The notes beneath the pieces are model-generated. The model searched no databases. It saw nothing but the letters and a program-made list of their open reading frames with translations, and was not told where the DNA came from. The position numbers and the translations under genes are program-made. Of a DNA stretch of 64,000 bases, positions 40,408-61,653 are shown one piece after another. Source of the DNA: Lucifuga dentata (lineage: Eukaryota > Chordata > Actinopteri > Ophidiiformes > Bythitidae); assembly GCA_014773175.1 (NCBI GenBank), contig VXCM01002207.1, positions 100,533 through 164,532 of the forward strand. The letters are read 5' to 3'. Each line of letters starts with the position of its first letter. The first letter of the stretch is position 1.

Positions 40408-41077
40408 TTAAAGGATCATACAGGCCATTTTGCATGTTTGAGCCTAATATATTCAATTTTCACACATGTAACCTTACTGACAATCATTTCCCAAAGGCTA
40501 AAACCGTATTTCAGCTTTCCTGATATTTTGCAAATCTCTTAATTTTTCAAAATCAAATATTCAAGTGATACACCCACCTTAAAAATTGATGTTTCACCTG
40601 CTAACNTTAATTTTTCAAAATCAAATATTCAAGTGATACACCCACCTTAAAAATTGATGTTTCACCTGCTAACAGTTTATGCAGCCTTATGAAGTCATGG
40701 TCGTTTAAATTTTTTGATAAACACAGGTCTTCTTTTGGGACTATNAAAAAAAAAAAAAAAAAAAAAACTGAATACACGTCGTGTTCGCAATGATGGATTA
40801 CCTATCCCAAGAACGTTTAAGTATGAACAAGTTGATTTTAATAGCATACCAGAATGAACTGAAACCAGTGGTGGTCTGGAAGGTANAGTATGAACAAGTT
40901 GATTTTAATAGCATACCAGAATGAACTGAAACCAGTGGTGGTCTGGAAGGTAAGAAAAACATTTTAATTAACCATTCCAGTAATATGCTTTGGGAAATAA
41001 TTGTCAGTAATGTTATGTATGTATGAAAATGAATATATTAGGCTCAAACATGCAAAATGGCCAGTATGGTCCTTTAA
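40408..41077 (+). mobile_element. TTAA-flanked element, long form, with three assembly joins
   Basis: Bounded by TTAAAGGATCATACAGGCCA and GCCAGTATGGTCCTTTAA, colinear with 2773-3441. It contains Ns at 40606 and 40886, each between identical 67- and 66-nt copies, and an N at 40745 where about 90 bp present in the 2773 copy (including tattccccggtggagacat) is missing. Confidence 0.75.
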
Positions 41078-42749
41078 GTATCACCTCACCAACATGCTAC
41101 CACTTAAATCACTTACTCCTGAAAAATGATTTCTTTTATTGCACATATTGAAAATTCTCAGGTTCAGGCCCTTTGTCATCTGTCTTCACTGTGTTTAAAT
41201 GAATGAAATGCTAGAACACAGAAAAATGGAAGTTAAATCAAACCGAAAATGCTTTAGATAATTTAGAAACCATATTTAGCTATGACTTATGTGTTCCTTT
41301 TCACAGTTTGTGTTTAACAGAGCCTGAACCACCTGACATTTTTTGATGTGAGAATGTATGAGAGTAATTTTCTGCCACTTCCAATCGCTTTACCAGAAAA
41401 TGATCCCTGCAGGCGTAAGACACACTAAGAACAAAAGAACCTCACACAGTTTCTGAGCCATTTGCTCTGGCGCCTTAACTGGAAACATTTTCATACCATT
41501 TTAGGCTCTCACTAAAGACATTTTGGAAAATGAAAATGTGTCTGTTATAATTTGTCAATCCTAACAGCTTTCAAAGCCATTGTTTGCAATTTTTTAAAGT
41601 AATTCTTAGGAATACTTGTGTTTGAAAGACTTTTTCCTCCATCAATGTGAAGTAGAGGATTGTTGACAACCTACAGTATAGACTATATTTGGCTTGAGTA
41701 TTTCTGGTACAGTATACATCCTGAATATCAGGTTTTTCTCTCATCTGAAATCCTAGAAAAGTCCTGAAAACTCCCTCCATCAAACACATACTCCAGAGGA
41801 CAATGGACCATAGAATTGTGGTGTCTCATAATATATTTCTCTCCTATACTGACTGAGGGCCAAATGTTAGAACGGATGAGAGGATATGGAGAAGCTTGTG
41901 GACACAATCCAGTCTCTATCCCACACTGCGAGGTTAATCTGTGTGGTCGGATTTACTCCAATTCATCTCGTACCGTCGCCAAACCGTTTTATGGCCTCAC
42001 AGATCATCCTGCACTTCAGCTACAGGCCCGGAAAATTGAAAGTGAAAAGCCGCAGATGATTCATGGAGAGTCTCTGCCTTCTGCTAATGTCAGGGTTTTG
42101 TTTTTTCTTGATTGTCTGGCACTTTAACCACGTACACCCTCACAGGCCTTGTCAAAGCTTCTTCAGTGCCAGTGTGCAAGCTTGAAGCAATACATCGCTT
42201 TAGTTTGGGGGTCTTTTTGGCCTTGTATTGGCACTTTTCTTGGTTGCAAGTATTGTATGAAAAGTCTAAAACCTGCAATTGCGCTAAAATAAGCCTGTGT
42301 AACTGTGTCCACTGTGGTCAAAGGTGATAATTAGCAGATAACGGAACACTGAATAGTCCTACATTTACAAAGATTCTCTTGAGTCAGTGGCTTTGATAAC
42401 ACCATAATTAGGCAATGTAACAAACAGACCAAACTAGGCACCAAAGTCCTGAACTGCTCTAAAGCTTTGGATTTTATTGGTCCTTTACTCTCCCATAATA
42501 TGTTGATGTCAATATGTAACACCTTTGAATTTACTCACCTTAGACACAACCACAAAGTACGAAGCCAGCAAGAAAGTGTTTTCTCAGTCAGCACCTACAT
42601 TTCAGTCTGTGGTTGCCAGCTCAGGTCTGGTATAGCTGGCCAATTAGAGCAGAGTGAGCTTTTTGGGAGGCGTCCTTAAAGAGACAGTGCCCAAAATGGC
42701 CTGTTTTCGTTCAGTGTGCATAGTTGTGCTGCAAAAGAGGAGTAGAACT

Positions 42750-42841
42750 TGTTTTTTTTTTGTGTTTTTGTTTTTTGTTTTAGTTTTTTTTTTTGTTTTT
42801 TTTTGTTTGTTTTTTTTGTTTTTTTGTTGTTGTTTTTTTGC
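42750..42841. repeat. T/G-rich low-complexity tract
   Basis: About 90 bases of T runs broken by single G. No N is present. Confidence 0.85.
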
Positions 42842-45033
42842 ATATTAAAGCATTACAAAGTTTTCAAAAATAGATCCCTAAAAGAACATAATACCATAGA
42901 AATATTTATATTATTTCTCCCTTTAATCCATCCACAGACCAAAAGCAAGACATAACATACAGTACATTTTCCAGCAAGGAAGTGTACTCACTTCTTGTTT
43001 TGTTCTTATTGATTGGCAATGGGACAAATTAGATAAAGGAAGCACTTCAGATAGTTTAAGGAACCTGGTTAGGATCATGGTCTCACTTGCAACATGGCTT
43101 CCTGAGAACATGGTGTGGCTGGCTGCTGATGTAATGTCCTCTTTAGCATTACCCTGAAGAGAACCTGATCTAAAACATGATGACCATATTACTCTCAAGT
43201 TATCACATTTAATAGGATCAGAATTGTTAGTTTTGGAGTCTAATGTAATGATTTTAAAGTTGTGGTCATATGTTGCCGTATCCTCACTTGCTGTATCAAT
43301 GATAGCGCTGACTAGAAAATTATACAGGAGAGAAAGAAAGCAGGCGCACAAATGGAACCAAGAGAAACAAAGGAGTAAAACCTGATTGCAGAGCGCAGAG
43401 CCAAAGGCTGTGCTTTACAGAGGCCATGTTTGAGCACCGAGAGAATGATGTCTTTGTCAGCCACGTTGCAGTTCTTGCAGGAAAGCAGTGAACATGCCGC
43501 TTCAAAACTCACGGCTCTCTGCCAGGTCCAGAGAAAGCCATTTGGACGTCTAATAGCCATGGAGCAGGCCAGTTTAATGTAAGCCTCGTTGTGATTACCT
43601 GATGTAATGACAGCCAATCCAAATACAACCTGTAAGCCATTATGAGCCGTACAAGGGGAACACATTATGCATCGTACCATGTCGGCATGACAGGATCTGA
43701 ACGATGGAGCATGAAACAGTTTCCACTCTTATTGTTATCCCTGAGGGAATAGAGAGGAACTGTTTGGCTATTACACATCCCACCTGCCACAGCCTGGTCA
43801 TTAATAGCTGTATCCCCAATCTAAACGTAAATGCAGAATTGGGAATACTCTGATCTAGCGCCGAATAATCAGTGGTGTCACTTGAAATGTGTGTTTTAAA
43901 GCTTATGTAAAAAAAAAATTTAAAAAAAAGAAGCTTGAAATCACATTAAAATGTAGGATAACATTGTCATTTGTATACATCAGTGAAATCTGTGAGAAAA
44001 CACAACTTGAATGGTCAATTAGTTCCAACTTGGGTCTTTAACTCTTTAACGTGTTTTGGCAGGATTAGTGAAAACATGTAGAGCTGATTGTGTTGGCGCT
44101 GTGGTCAGTATGAATGACATTGACATACGTGACAGAAATTGGTGGAAAATGTGCCAAATTTCCCTCCCATGTTCAGAGGGAAAACACGGCGCACTCCCTC
44201 TGCATGGGTGCACCTGATTTTCCACCCTCACACTTATTAACTAAATTGTAGGCAATTTAAGTCCAGAGATGGGAAAAGCTGACACCAATGCGTTACCTGT
44301 AAAGACTCGGAAATACTCGGCTTTCCTGTGCAAACAGATTTCCCCTCTTTTCCCACTGTGAAAGTTACATTACGAGCCAGTTTCAACGAATCTGTTGCAG
44401 CTCTTCTCTGTTTACATGGAGATACAGCCTGTGGATCCAACAACCTTCTGACGCTTTATAACTCATCATTAATCAGGATAACAGTGACTATCTCATTACA
44501 CAGGAACACTTGCAAGGGAGGAAGAGAATTCATCAGTTTCTGCTTCTCTGCTACAGCCTCAGGAATGTCTTTGGAGAGACATTACTTATTTTTTTTGATC
44601 ACTCATTCTCCTGGAAACTTGTCCCACAACTTGGCATACTTGCCAGAATCTTTTGATTTTATCTAAACTCATTTCCCAACTGAAAGGAACTGATCATTGA
44701 TACCCCACACACACTCTTTCTCCCAGGTGAACGCTGTATTTTCTAACTCAAGTCTGCTAAGGTAATTACAAGCCGTGTGAACGCTGAGTTGAACGACCTG
44801 GTTTCTTGGTGTAAAGATCTGAGCAGACTTCCCATCGGCTCTGACCACACGGTGCATCACAATCACCGCAGGAGAAAATGTGCAGAGTTCTTGTGAGGAA
44901 CAAGTTGAAAGAAAAGCTGCTCGTTGATGCTGCTGCCAGTGTTTGTGCTCTGGCTCTGTGTATGTCAGGAACAAACACAGTTTGAATTGGGTCTAACTAT
45001 CCTTGGGTCCGTTCATATTATTCTTGGGTAATT

Positions 45034-45070
45034 AAAAAAAAAAAAAAAAAANAAAAAAAAAAAAAAAAAA
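45034..45070. repeat. poly(A) with N
   Basis: A runs on both sides of an N at 45052. Confidence 0.85.
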
Positions 45071-45142
45071 GTATTTATACATGCTGATTTAGGTTGGTTT
45101 TCCACAGGTCTGTTTCAGGGCTGGTTCAAAATTTTGAACCCA

Positions 45143-45734
45143 TTAAAAGACCATACCATCCATTTTGCATGTTTGAGCCAATATATTCAATTTTCATCCA
45201 TGTAACGGTACTGACAATCATTTCCCAAAGCATACTACTGGAACGGTGAGTTAAACAAATGTTTTTCCTACCTTCCAGACCGCCATTGGTTTCAGTTCAT
45301 TCTGATAGGTTATTAAAATCAACTTGTTGATACTTCAAACTTTCTTGGGATAGGTAATCCATCATCATGAACAAGACGTATATTCAGGTTTTTTCAAAGT
45401 TTTGTAATTTTAGCATTGAAGCACAATAAAAAGTGCGGAGTGAATGTATGTCTCCACCGGAGAATATAGTCCCAAAAGAAGACCTGCGTTTATTGAACAA
45501 TTTAAATGACCCTGACTTCATAAGGCTGTGTAACTATTAGCTGGCGAAACATGGATTTTTAAGGTGGGTATATCGCTTGAATATTTGATTTTGAAAGATT
45601 AAGAGATTTTGCAAAATATCAGGAAAGCTGAAATACGGTTTTATCCTTTGGGAAATGATTGTCAGTAACCTTGTATGTATGAAAATTGAATATATTAGGC
45701 TCAAACATGCAAAATGGATGGTATGGTCCTTTAA
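45143..45734 (-). mobile_element. TTAA-flanked element, long form
   Basis: Bounded by TTAAAAGACCATACCATCCA and TGGATGGTATGGTCCTTTAA, with the interior in inverse orientation to the 2773 copy (ccaccggagaatatagtccc). It is the best-preserved pair of inverted termini in the window. Confidence 0.76.
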
Positions 45735-45862
45735 GATCTCTAGGTATCACCATAAGGTAGCTCTATAAACAAGGATGTACATAATTTTTTTCAGTCTGGT
45801 GCTAAAATGAATACCAGGAGATCTATGGTCGGCACCAAAATAAATTTTTGGTAGGCCTGGGT

Positions 45863-45899
45863 ATGTATGTATGTGTGTGTGTGTGTGTGTGTGTGTGAG
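45863..45899. repeat. (GT)n microsatellite
   Basis: Imperfect (GTAT)/(GT) run of about 36 bases. Confidence 0.85.
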
Positions 45900-46409
45900 T
45901 GATGCATGATTGCATTATGTGAATGAATCAAAGCTAGCCTAAACTTTACACAGCTCAATTATCCGTTTTTTTACCACTGCAGTCTGAGGATGGAGAGCTG
46001 CAAAATATCTCCAACGCTATGATTAGATCTGAAAACATGACCACACAGTTTCTTTTATGTAAGATAATTTTATTCTTGGTGGATGTGATTCTTTGAGATG
46101 TTACATGATTTCACAGTACGGGTTGAGAGACTCGTTCGGTGTTTGTGGAGAACACGAGGGAAGGCGCCTGGTTTGTAACAGATGAGTGGAACAGGGACAG
46201 GTCGGAGGGGGGGTGAAGTTGCCCCTAACTGCTGATTTGTGGTTATCTTTCATTTTTTTCTTATAGTTTTATATATTACATGAGGAACACTTGATTTAAG
46301 CTAAATTGGCATAAATAAGGCATAGATTAAAAAACTAGTTTACTTTCAGGCTTTCATTTTGTTGTCTTTGAAACACAGGATGAGAATATGATGTTTTGAG
46401 AAAAGTGCT

Positions 46410-46415
46410 TTTATT
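46410..46415 (-). terminator. candidate pgm1 polyadenylation signal
   Basis: A minus-strand AATAAA lies about 260 nt after the pgm1 stop codon. A second AATAAA at 46069-46074 is an alternative. No transcript end can be seen, so the choice is a guess. Confidence 0.3.
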
Positions 46416-46673
46416 CCTCGTGTTTTAAGGAAGTCTTAATTTAATACACAATACTGCCGCGGATAAGATTAAAAAGATACGATGATAGATTGCCAAATAT
46501 AAAATAAATCAAAAGATCCTCAAGCATTTTCTTGTGTTGAACCTGCTTTCAGTTTCCATTGTTCGACGCTCTGGTTGGTAAAAGGGCCGCAAACTGAAGC
46601 TGACACAGCATTGAAGGGCGGCTTCACCCCCGGAGGGTCCAGAGGAATCTGCTGTGGAGGCAGTGGAGAGGAA

Positions 46674-55429
<8,756 letters not shown>

Positions 55430-55477
55430 CTTCGTCCTGCTACAGTCCGCAGTCTGGTCCGATGGAGCCGAGCACAG

Positions 55478-55602
55478 TGACCGAGTGGCCACACGTACAC
55501 ACCGTACAACTCCACCCTGTACGGACCCGCCTACCCGGTNTGACCGAGTGGCCACACGTACACACCGTACAACTCCACCCTGTACGGACCCGCCTACCCG
55601 GT
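55478..55602. other. assembly duplication, 62 nt twice around N at 55540
   Basis: Identical copies in the 5' UTR or promoter of pgm1, starting tgaccgagtggccacacg. Confidence 0.9.
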
Positions 55603-56228
55603 TTAAAGGGCTACACATCCTAATGTACTCATATAGCTACTGTACCAATATGTTAGATAAATTGTAATTTTTATTCATTGTATCCATTTTTTGGTGACCC
55701 GTAAAGTTAAACAAACAAATTAAAACAACAAAAATACAGATAATATATCCCAAATGAAGAAATACGACAAAAACTAAACATACTGTATACAAAAGGAGAA
55801 AGCCAAAAGAGAGAAATGATATGCTAACACTAGCTTGTTAGCATGTTTGCTTACAATTAACATGTTATAGATGCTAACATGGCAAATGCTACATGCAGAA
55901 CATCATAATGTGCATGTCAGTGATAAGCAATAAGTATTTCCTTGGTAAACATTACATGCACTTGGTAATCAGTTGCATTTAATGCCAATATTTGCATTTG
56001 CACAGCAGAGCTTAAGTCTAGGTGAGATTTTAAAAAAAGTATATGTAATCTGGCTTAAGTAACCAGTCAAATTTTTACACTATTAGTAATGAGCATAACA
56101 AAGTTGCCTCATTTACTATCCATCCAGCAATCTTGTTTTCTAGGGTATATTAAAACCTCTCAGGGCCAGTAATGTTAAAGTTGATCGTGTAACTTTTAGC
56201 ATATAGCAGGCTCACACTAACAGTAATG

Positions 56229-56514
56229 TTAAAAGTCCATACTGCTGATTTTACATGTTTGAGCCCAATAAATACTGCCTGCATACAAATCATGTTACTG
56301 CCAACCATTTTCCAAAACATAAAACTGTATTTTAGGTTTTGTGTTATTTTGCCAAATCCAAATCCAGTAACCTTTCAAAATTCAATGGTCAGGTGATACA
56401 TGCACCTTACAATGCAATGTTTTGCCTTCTAATACTAGTGGCATTTGGAAAATGATTGGCAGTAATGTCATTTGGTTGGGCTCAAACATGCAAAATCACT
56501 GGTATGCTCCTTAA
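56229..56514. mobile_element. TTAA-flanked element, short form, intergenic
   Basis: 286 bp from TTAAAAGTCCATACTGCTGA to CACTGGTATGCTCCTTAA, with the same terminal motifs (tacatgtttgagccc, ggctcaaacatgcaaa). Confidence 0.66.
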
Positions 56515-58105
56515 ACCTGCTTATCTTAGCATTTCTTGTTTTGGAGTACATTTTCCATTGCATCGTATTGCATTTTGTCTATGTTCAGTGTTAGCTCCTC
56601 CATCCATCCTAATCAAACATCAATGACGACTGGAGCAAACTTTCCTAATCTTGAGGTCAAGTCCCCACAAAAAGGTCACTGACTGTCAGGTTGGTTGTCC
56701 AAATATTTCAATCAGGATGCAAAATTTTGTCAGAAAAATTATTTAACTCCTAACTACCAAATAGTACAAATCTCAACTTAAGTGACCTTTTAAAATAGTC
56801 AAAGATAAAGATGTCACAACAATGATGCATTGTGAGAGAGGGCAAATTCAGAATACCAGAAAAATGTTGTGAAATAATGCACTTCAGGTCACTGCTGTTT
56901 GCCTGTTGCATCACAATGTTTGATCACCTTAACAGGACAAAGTGTAACATGAGATTTTGCTCCTTAACTGCTGAACCTCTTGAAAATGAAGCCTATATTG
57001 GCCTTATTATTAAATTTTAATTAAAATCAAGAAACCATGTTTTTCACAATTAAAAAAACCAAGTGTAGTTGCATCAAAATATAGCAGTCACCAGTTGAGT
57101 TTATCCCCACAATTATTAGCTGCAAATGTACAATTTCAAAACTGGAACTACAATATTTCTCAAAAGCTTAAAGAGCAAGAAAAAAAGTGCAGAGCAGGAA
57201 TAAAGACACTCTCCATTCAATTATTTGCTGAATACATTAGTCAAGTATTGTACTAGCAAACTATTTTAGTAAAGTAACTTTATCTTCATTCACATTATTT
57301 TCACTTACAGATCCATTTTTTGCAAACTGGCTTTAATTTTGCAAATTTTGAAGAAAAATCACTTTTTAGTCTCAATTTGCCCCACAATCCTAAATTCAGG
57401 GCTTCCTAAATTTCTAAAAACCAACTGCCATGAGCAGTTGAGTGTTGCTAGACCTCTGTGTTGGGGAAAAGAAGAGCAGACAGGCTCAGGACATTAAATA
57501 CAGCTCATATGCCATGTGACATTTAGCTAGCTGGCTCTACTGTTTCAGCAGAGAAAGTCAAAGGGCAAAATAATGGCCAGAAAGCTATAAATAGGTCAAG
57601 ACTGTTCTCAGCTGGAAAGGCCAAGGCCGGATAAAAATGAGACCTGAGTGCAATGCAAAGGAATGCATTTCATTGCCAAATGAATATCCCGGCCCACAAC
57701 TGCATTAAGAATATGGAGTAACAATAATTACATGTAGGCTGGAGCAGAATCAACAACAAACAGTAAGCCACAGTCCTTGATTGAGTGTAGACAAGAAAAG
57801 CCCCGTCTACCCTTTCTGCTACCCCTCCCTGGCTAAGAAAATGAAAATCCTTTATATTTCATTGTGCTCTTGCCATTGGGTTGGAGAAGCCAAACTGGCA
57901 TGCATCAAGCTAATATGAAACTGCCCACATAACCACAACTTAATCATTGAAATATCCCAGTAAAATGTAAAAATACAATGTGTGAATGAATTATGTTAGC
58001 AGAAATAGTAACATTATATTTTAAATTTGATTTACGTGGCAAGGAAAATATGTAGATGTGCTTGTATAGTAGTAATTTACTCAACAGTACCAGGCATATA
58101 AAATG

Positions 58106-58139
58106 TTTTTTTTTTTTTTTTTNTTTTTTTTTTTTTTTT
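58106..58139. repeat. poly(T) with N
   Basis: T runs on both sides of an N at 58123. Confidence 0.85.
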
Positions 58140-59057
58140 AGATTTTTCCTTTATGATAAAATCCAAAGTAAACACCAAACTATGTTAATTATAATTATCT
58201 ACACTTCACATAACACATATTATGCTTATAAAGGCACATTCAAGTGAGTGAGTGAAATTCCTTCAATTAACAAATTAAGACCAGTCAGCAGTCACATAGC
58301 ACCATGTGTATGTACCTCCAACAGCCAACGCTGCTTGGCATCTCCATTACATTGAGCCAATTAGCCTCTGAATTGGTAGTTGTGTGATGTTACACAATTC
58401 CTGCAGATTGGCTGGATGAAGGTTGTGGTCGCCACCAAGCAGCTACCAGAGGATCACAGCTCCTGATGTTGCAATCTAGCATATCACACAGTTAAAGTTT
58501 TACTGAACACAAAGCAAGAGCTGCCTTTTTCCTTGCTTTTGAGCTGAACTTTACATTAGAGGAACTTTTTGCAGGCCTGGAACACCTACACATCTGTTTT
58601 CACATCTTTTGGCTGATCCTCCAGGCTATGTGAGTTTTATACCGATTTTGATTGACAACTCTTTGACTTTAAGAGTGGGAAAGACTTGCGCTTTTTTTTT
58701 TTTTTTTAAACTAGATGGGATTTGGTGACCTCAGCAAACTCCAATTTTAGGTCCACCCAACTCCAACCTGAAAAGATTCCATTTAGCCCAAATAGGTAAA
58801 ACCATCTGTTTGGTGCAGGTCCTTTAACATTGACCCAATTAGCTACTGCTTCCAGCTTGAACCCTATTAGTAAAAGGTGCATCTAATAATCTTATTGAAA
58901 AGTAGCAACACCTCATTGTTTCAGCTCTGTTGTTGGTCTCATGGCAACTTGTTACTACAGCTTTCAAACCTTCATCCTGTCAGTGCATATAATATATTGC
59001 TAAGAGCAGTACCTACTCCTTTTGTTCAGCTTTAAAGCTTTTAATGGGAATATAGCT

Positions 59058-59138
59058 TTAAGGGCATGGCAGTATCGTCTCCACACAACTGTAGGTCCAA
59101 TCCTGTTTCTCATTGATGGGCAGGACATGTTGGCACAC
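59058..59138 (-). CDS. efcab7: efcab7 last coding exon with stop
   Basis: 81 nt, 26 residues plus TAA: VCQHVLPINEKQDWTYSCVE and then TILPCP. It aligns with the human tail that starts VCQHVMPV and contains EWIYYCV. The acceptor is CTGACAG|GTG. The exon is too small for simple ORF scans and was found by reading all frames downstream of the previous donor. Confidence 0.88.
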   Translation of the reverse strand: MCQHVLPINEKQDWTYSCVETILPCP

Positions 59139-61622
59139 CTGTCAGACAGCACACACACATCCAAACACAATGTAAATATTACACTCCATTGCATCCGTCT
59201 GTCAATCACTTCATAAGCATTTTTCATATTCACAATAAATATTTTTTGCCACAAAGTTGATTGCGAAGCATAACAACTGGAATAATTTCAATTTTAAGAC
59301 AATTATGATTCTTCTTGTAATAAAAAAATAAACAAGAAGATATTTTCAGATAGCATCAGGAAATAGTTTCATACCATCTTGGTCCTTGCTGGAACCTCCA
59401 CAGCAAACACACTCATGCCTCTGCTGTTGCAGGAGTTCCTACTCTGCTCATTGTTCACATGAACCGTCACTTTCTGGTTGGTCTGCAACACAGGTGGTTT
59501 TGATTATTGCACTGGTTAATTTTTACCACTTAAAATCAAGGAAAATGCAGAAATTGGCTACACATGCAGACTAGAAATACAGAAAAAGGACTTTATGACC
59601 TAAAATAATCCCTTTTTTCCTTCTAAAAAGCTATAAATGAACGAGAACATTGTGATAATCTTAGCATTATCTGCCTGTTTCTCCTGTTGTTATGTTGCCA
59701 GGTCATTCTTTTAGAGTAGCTCCTGTTGCTATGAGAATGGATACGATGTTTGCATATCAATTACAGGCTGTGTAAACAGGCTTTAGCAAGCATAGTCTAG
59801 AGAGTTGACTGTACTGAGACTGAATGGAACAAGTATGCAGGTAGTATTTACTGGGCTTAAACATGCTGAATAACTGGTATGGTTCTTTAAGATGTAAGGC
59901 AAATGAAAACCCCCAGACAACAATTATTTACTCTTTGCAATACAGCTAACCTGTGCATTCTACTTCACAGCTATAACAAGGTATGTCACTATGTAAAATG
60001 TCTACCTTGTTGGCTATGAGGGAGGAGATCCTGTGCTCTCCTTGGTAGGTGTAGATGAGGACATTGTCTTGTCCCCTTAGTGCTTTGGCCCCTGCTCTGG
60101 CTGTGATGGACTTCTGGAGTGCATGGTTCAGAAGCTTGGGGCCTGATTCCATACTGAGAGGCTGGACAGATGGCTGTGCACCTTCACAGTGTACATCTAT
60201 CAGGAATGGACAAGCCTAACAGGGTGGGAGGCAGAGGAGTTCATCTAAACACTTAGAGGTATCCATGTGAGTTAGTGAAAGTGAAATGTGTTTGCGTAGC
60301 ATTGCATATCTAAGGTTTTAATCTTGAAACCAAGGTGAAGAAACAGGAGATTCATTTCAGATGCTGACTGTGTCACAGATTACTGAAGACTGAAATTAAA
60401 AGTGTAATTCTTAAATTGAAGCATAAAATTAAAATCATACCGTAACATAACTGAATGAAATCTGTGTGTGTGTGTGAGCAGGTGTGAGAAACCACCTCCA
60501 CTAGCTCCAGCATACGGTTGTAGCCCATGGCCTCCAGGGTGACCCACAGGTCTGCAGGGTCTCCATCTTTCTCTGTGGCTTCCATCAGGTTCAACTCTAT
60601 GAAGCCCTGCCGTGTCAGCTGGTTCTCTCTCATATCAAAGTTTTCTGTCCCCCAAAACAAAAATGAGATTAATATTCGTTTAAAACAACCTTAAAAGACC
60701 TTAAACCTTAAAACCTCTTGAAAGATCAGAACTAGATTACACTACTTTGTGACTTAGCCACACAATACTGTAGTTCCTCCCCAAAAAATATTAAAATAGT
60801 CTATGGACTCATGTTTTAATGTTTGTTATGTGTGCTGGAGTCCACGCTGGCTCTAATCCAAAATCATACAGAGGTATTTTTAATCATTTATTTGTGCCAA
60901 TGATAGGTTTGTTTATTTTAATTTTTCAGTCAAATACCTTCACACCTCAATAAACTTAAGGAGTTATTCTGTGATGAAGCAGAATAAAAGATTTGACTTT
61001 TAACTGGTTTCACTTTCTTTCAACATACCTTATTTTTACTTCATTCTGAGATTTCATATAACGCTGTCATATAATATTTTATATAGAACATTGTGTGTTT
61101 TATATTGCATCTTAGCATGTATGTCTTTGGTTTATAGATTGTTAAAACACCAATGGAGACCATGGAGAGAATAATCATGCCATTTACTCAAAATTCAAAA
61201 AGTCACGTGGTTGAATTGCATTTCTGTTTGGAGCTGCTGATAATAATCTGAGGATCTACAAATATGTTTCATACGTGTTAGTACTGATGGTTGTTGCTCA
61301 CTTGCTTTGCTTAGAAATGTATCTCTGTGTATAAAAGCCACAATGAGAATGATTACCTTTGCAGACAGCCCAGGCATCCTTGTCACATTTCTCGCCACTC
61401 GTCCTCAGCTCAAAGAAATTGTACTCCTCCAGACTGAGCAAACCATTCCCATCCAGGTCGATCATCTCAAAGATGTCCGACAGCACCTCCCTGTGGCAGA
61501 AACACACATAAACCCAGCCATTAACCCATCCATCCATGGGACCTTCTCTTTCTCCTGAAAGAAAAAGCATCTACAACTTTCCAAAGCACAGATTATATTC
61601 TGCACATACATGAACATGAAGC

Positions 61623-61653
<31 letters not shown>

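Larger units (their letters stand above)
35651..46409. other. intergenic region between ror1 (5') and pgm1 (3')
   Basis: No known gene was recognised. It holds TTAA elements at about 37170-37724, 40408-41077 and 45143-45734, dispersed repeat material at 36310-36420 and 38030-38605, a T/G-rich tract at 42750-42841 and one protein-like open block on the minus strand at 43382-43629. The rest shows nothing I can name. Confidence 0.6.
55603..59057. other. intergenic region between pgm1 (5') and efcab7 (3')
   Basis: About 3.5 kb without a recognised gene. It holds a short TTAA element at 56229-56514 and a poly(T) run with an N at 58106-58139. The pgm1 promoter should lie at its lower end, just above 55430, where a 62-nt assembly duplication complicates the sequence. 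Confidence 0.55.

Noticed and set aside
42923..43351. 142-codon open frame, minus strand, next to the 43382 block
   Set aside because: A possible acceptor (CTTCAG|GGTAAT) exists near 43157, but the residues show no repeat or domain pattern and cannot be joined convincingly to the upstream block.
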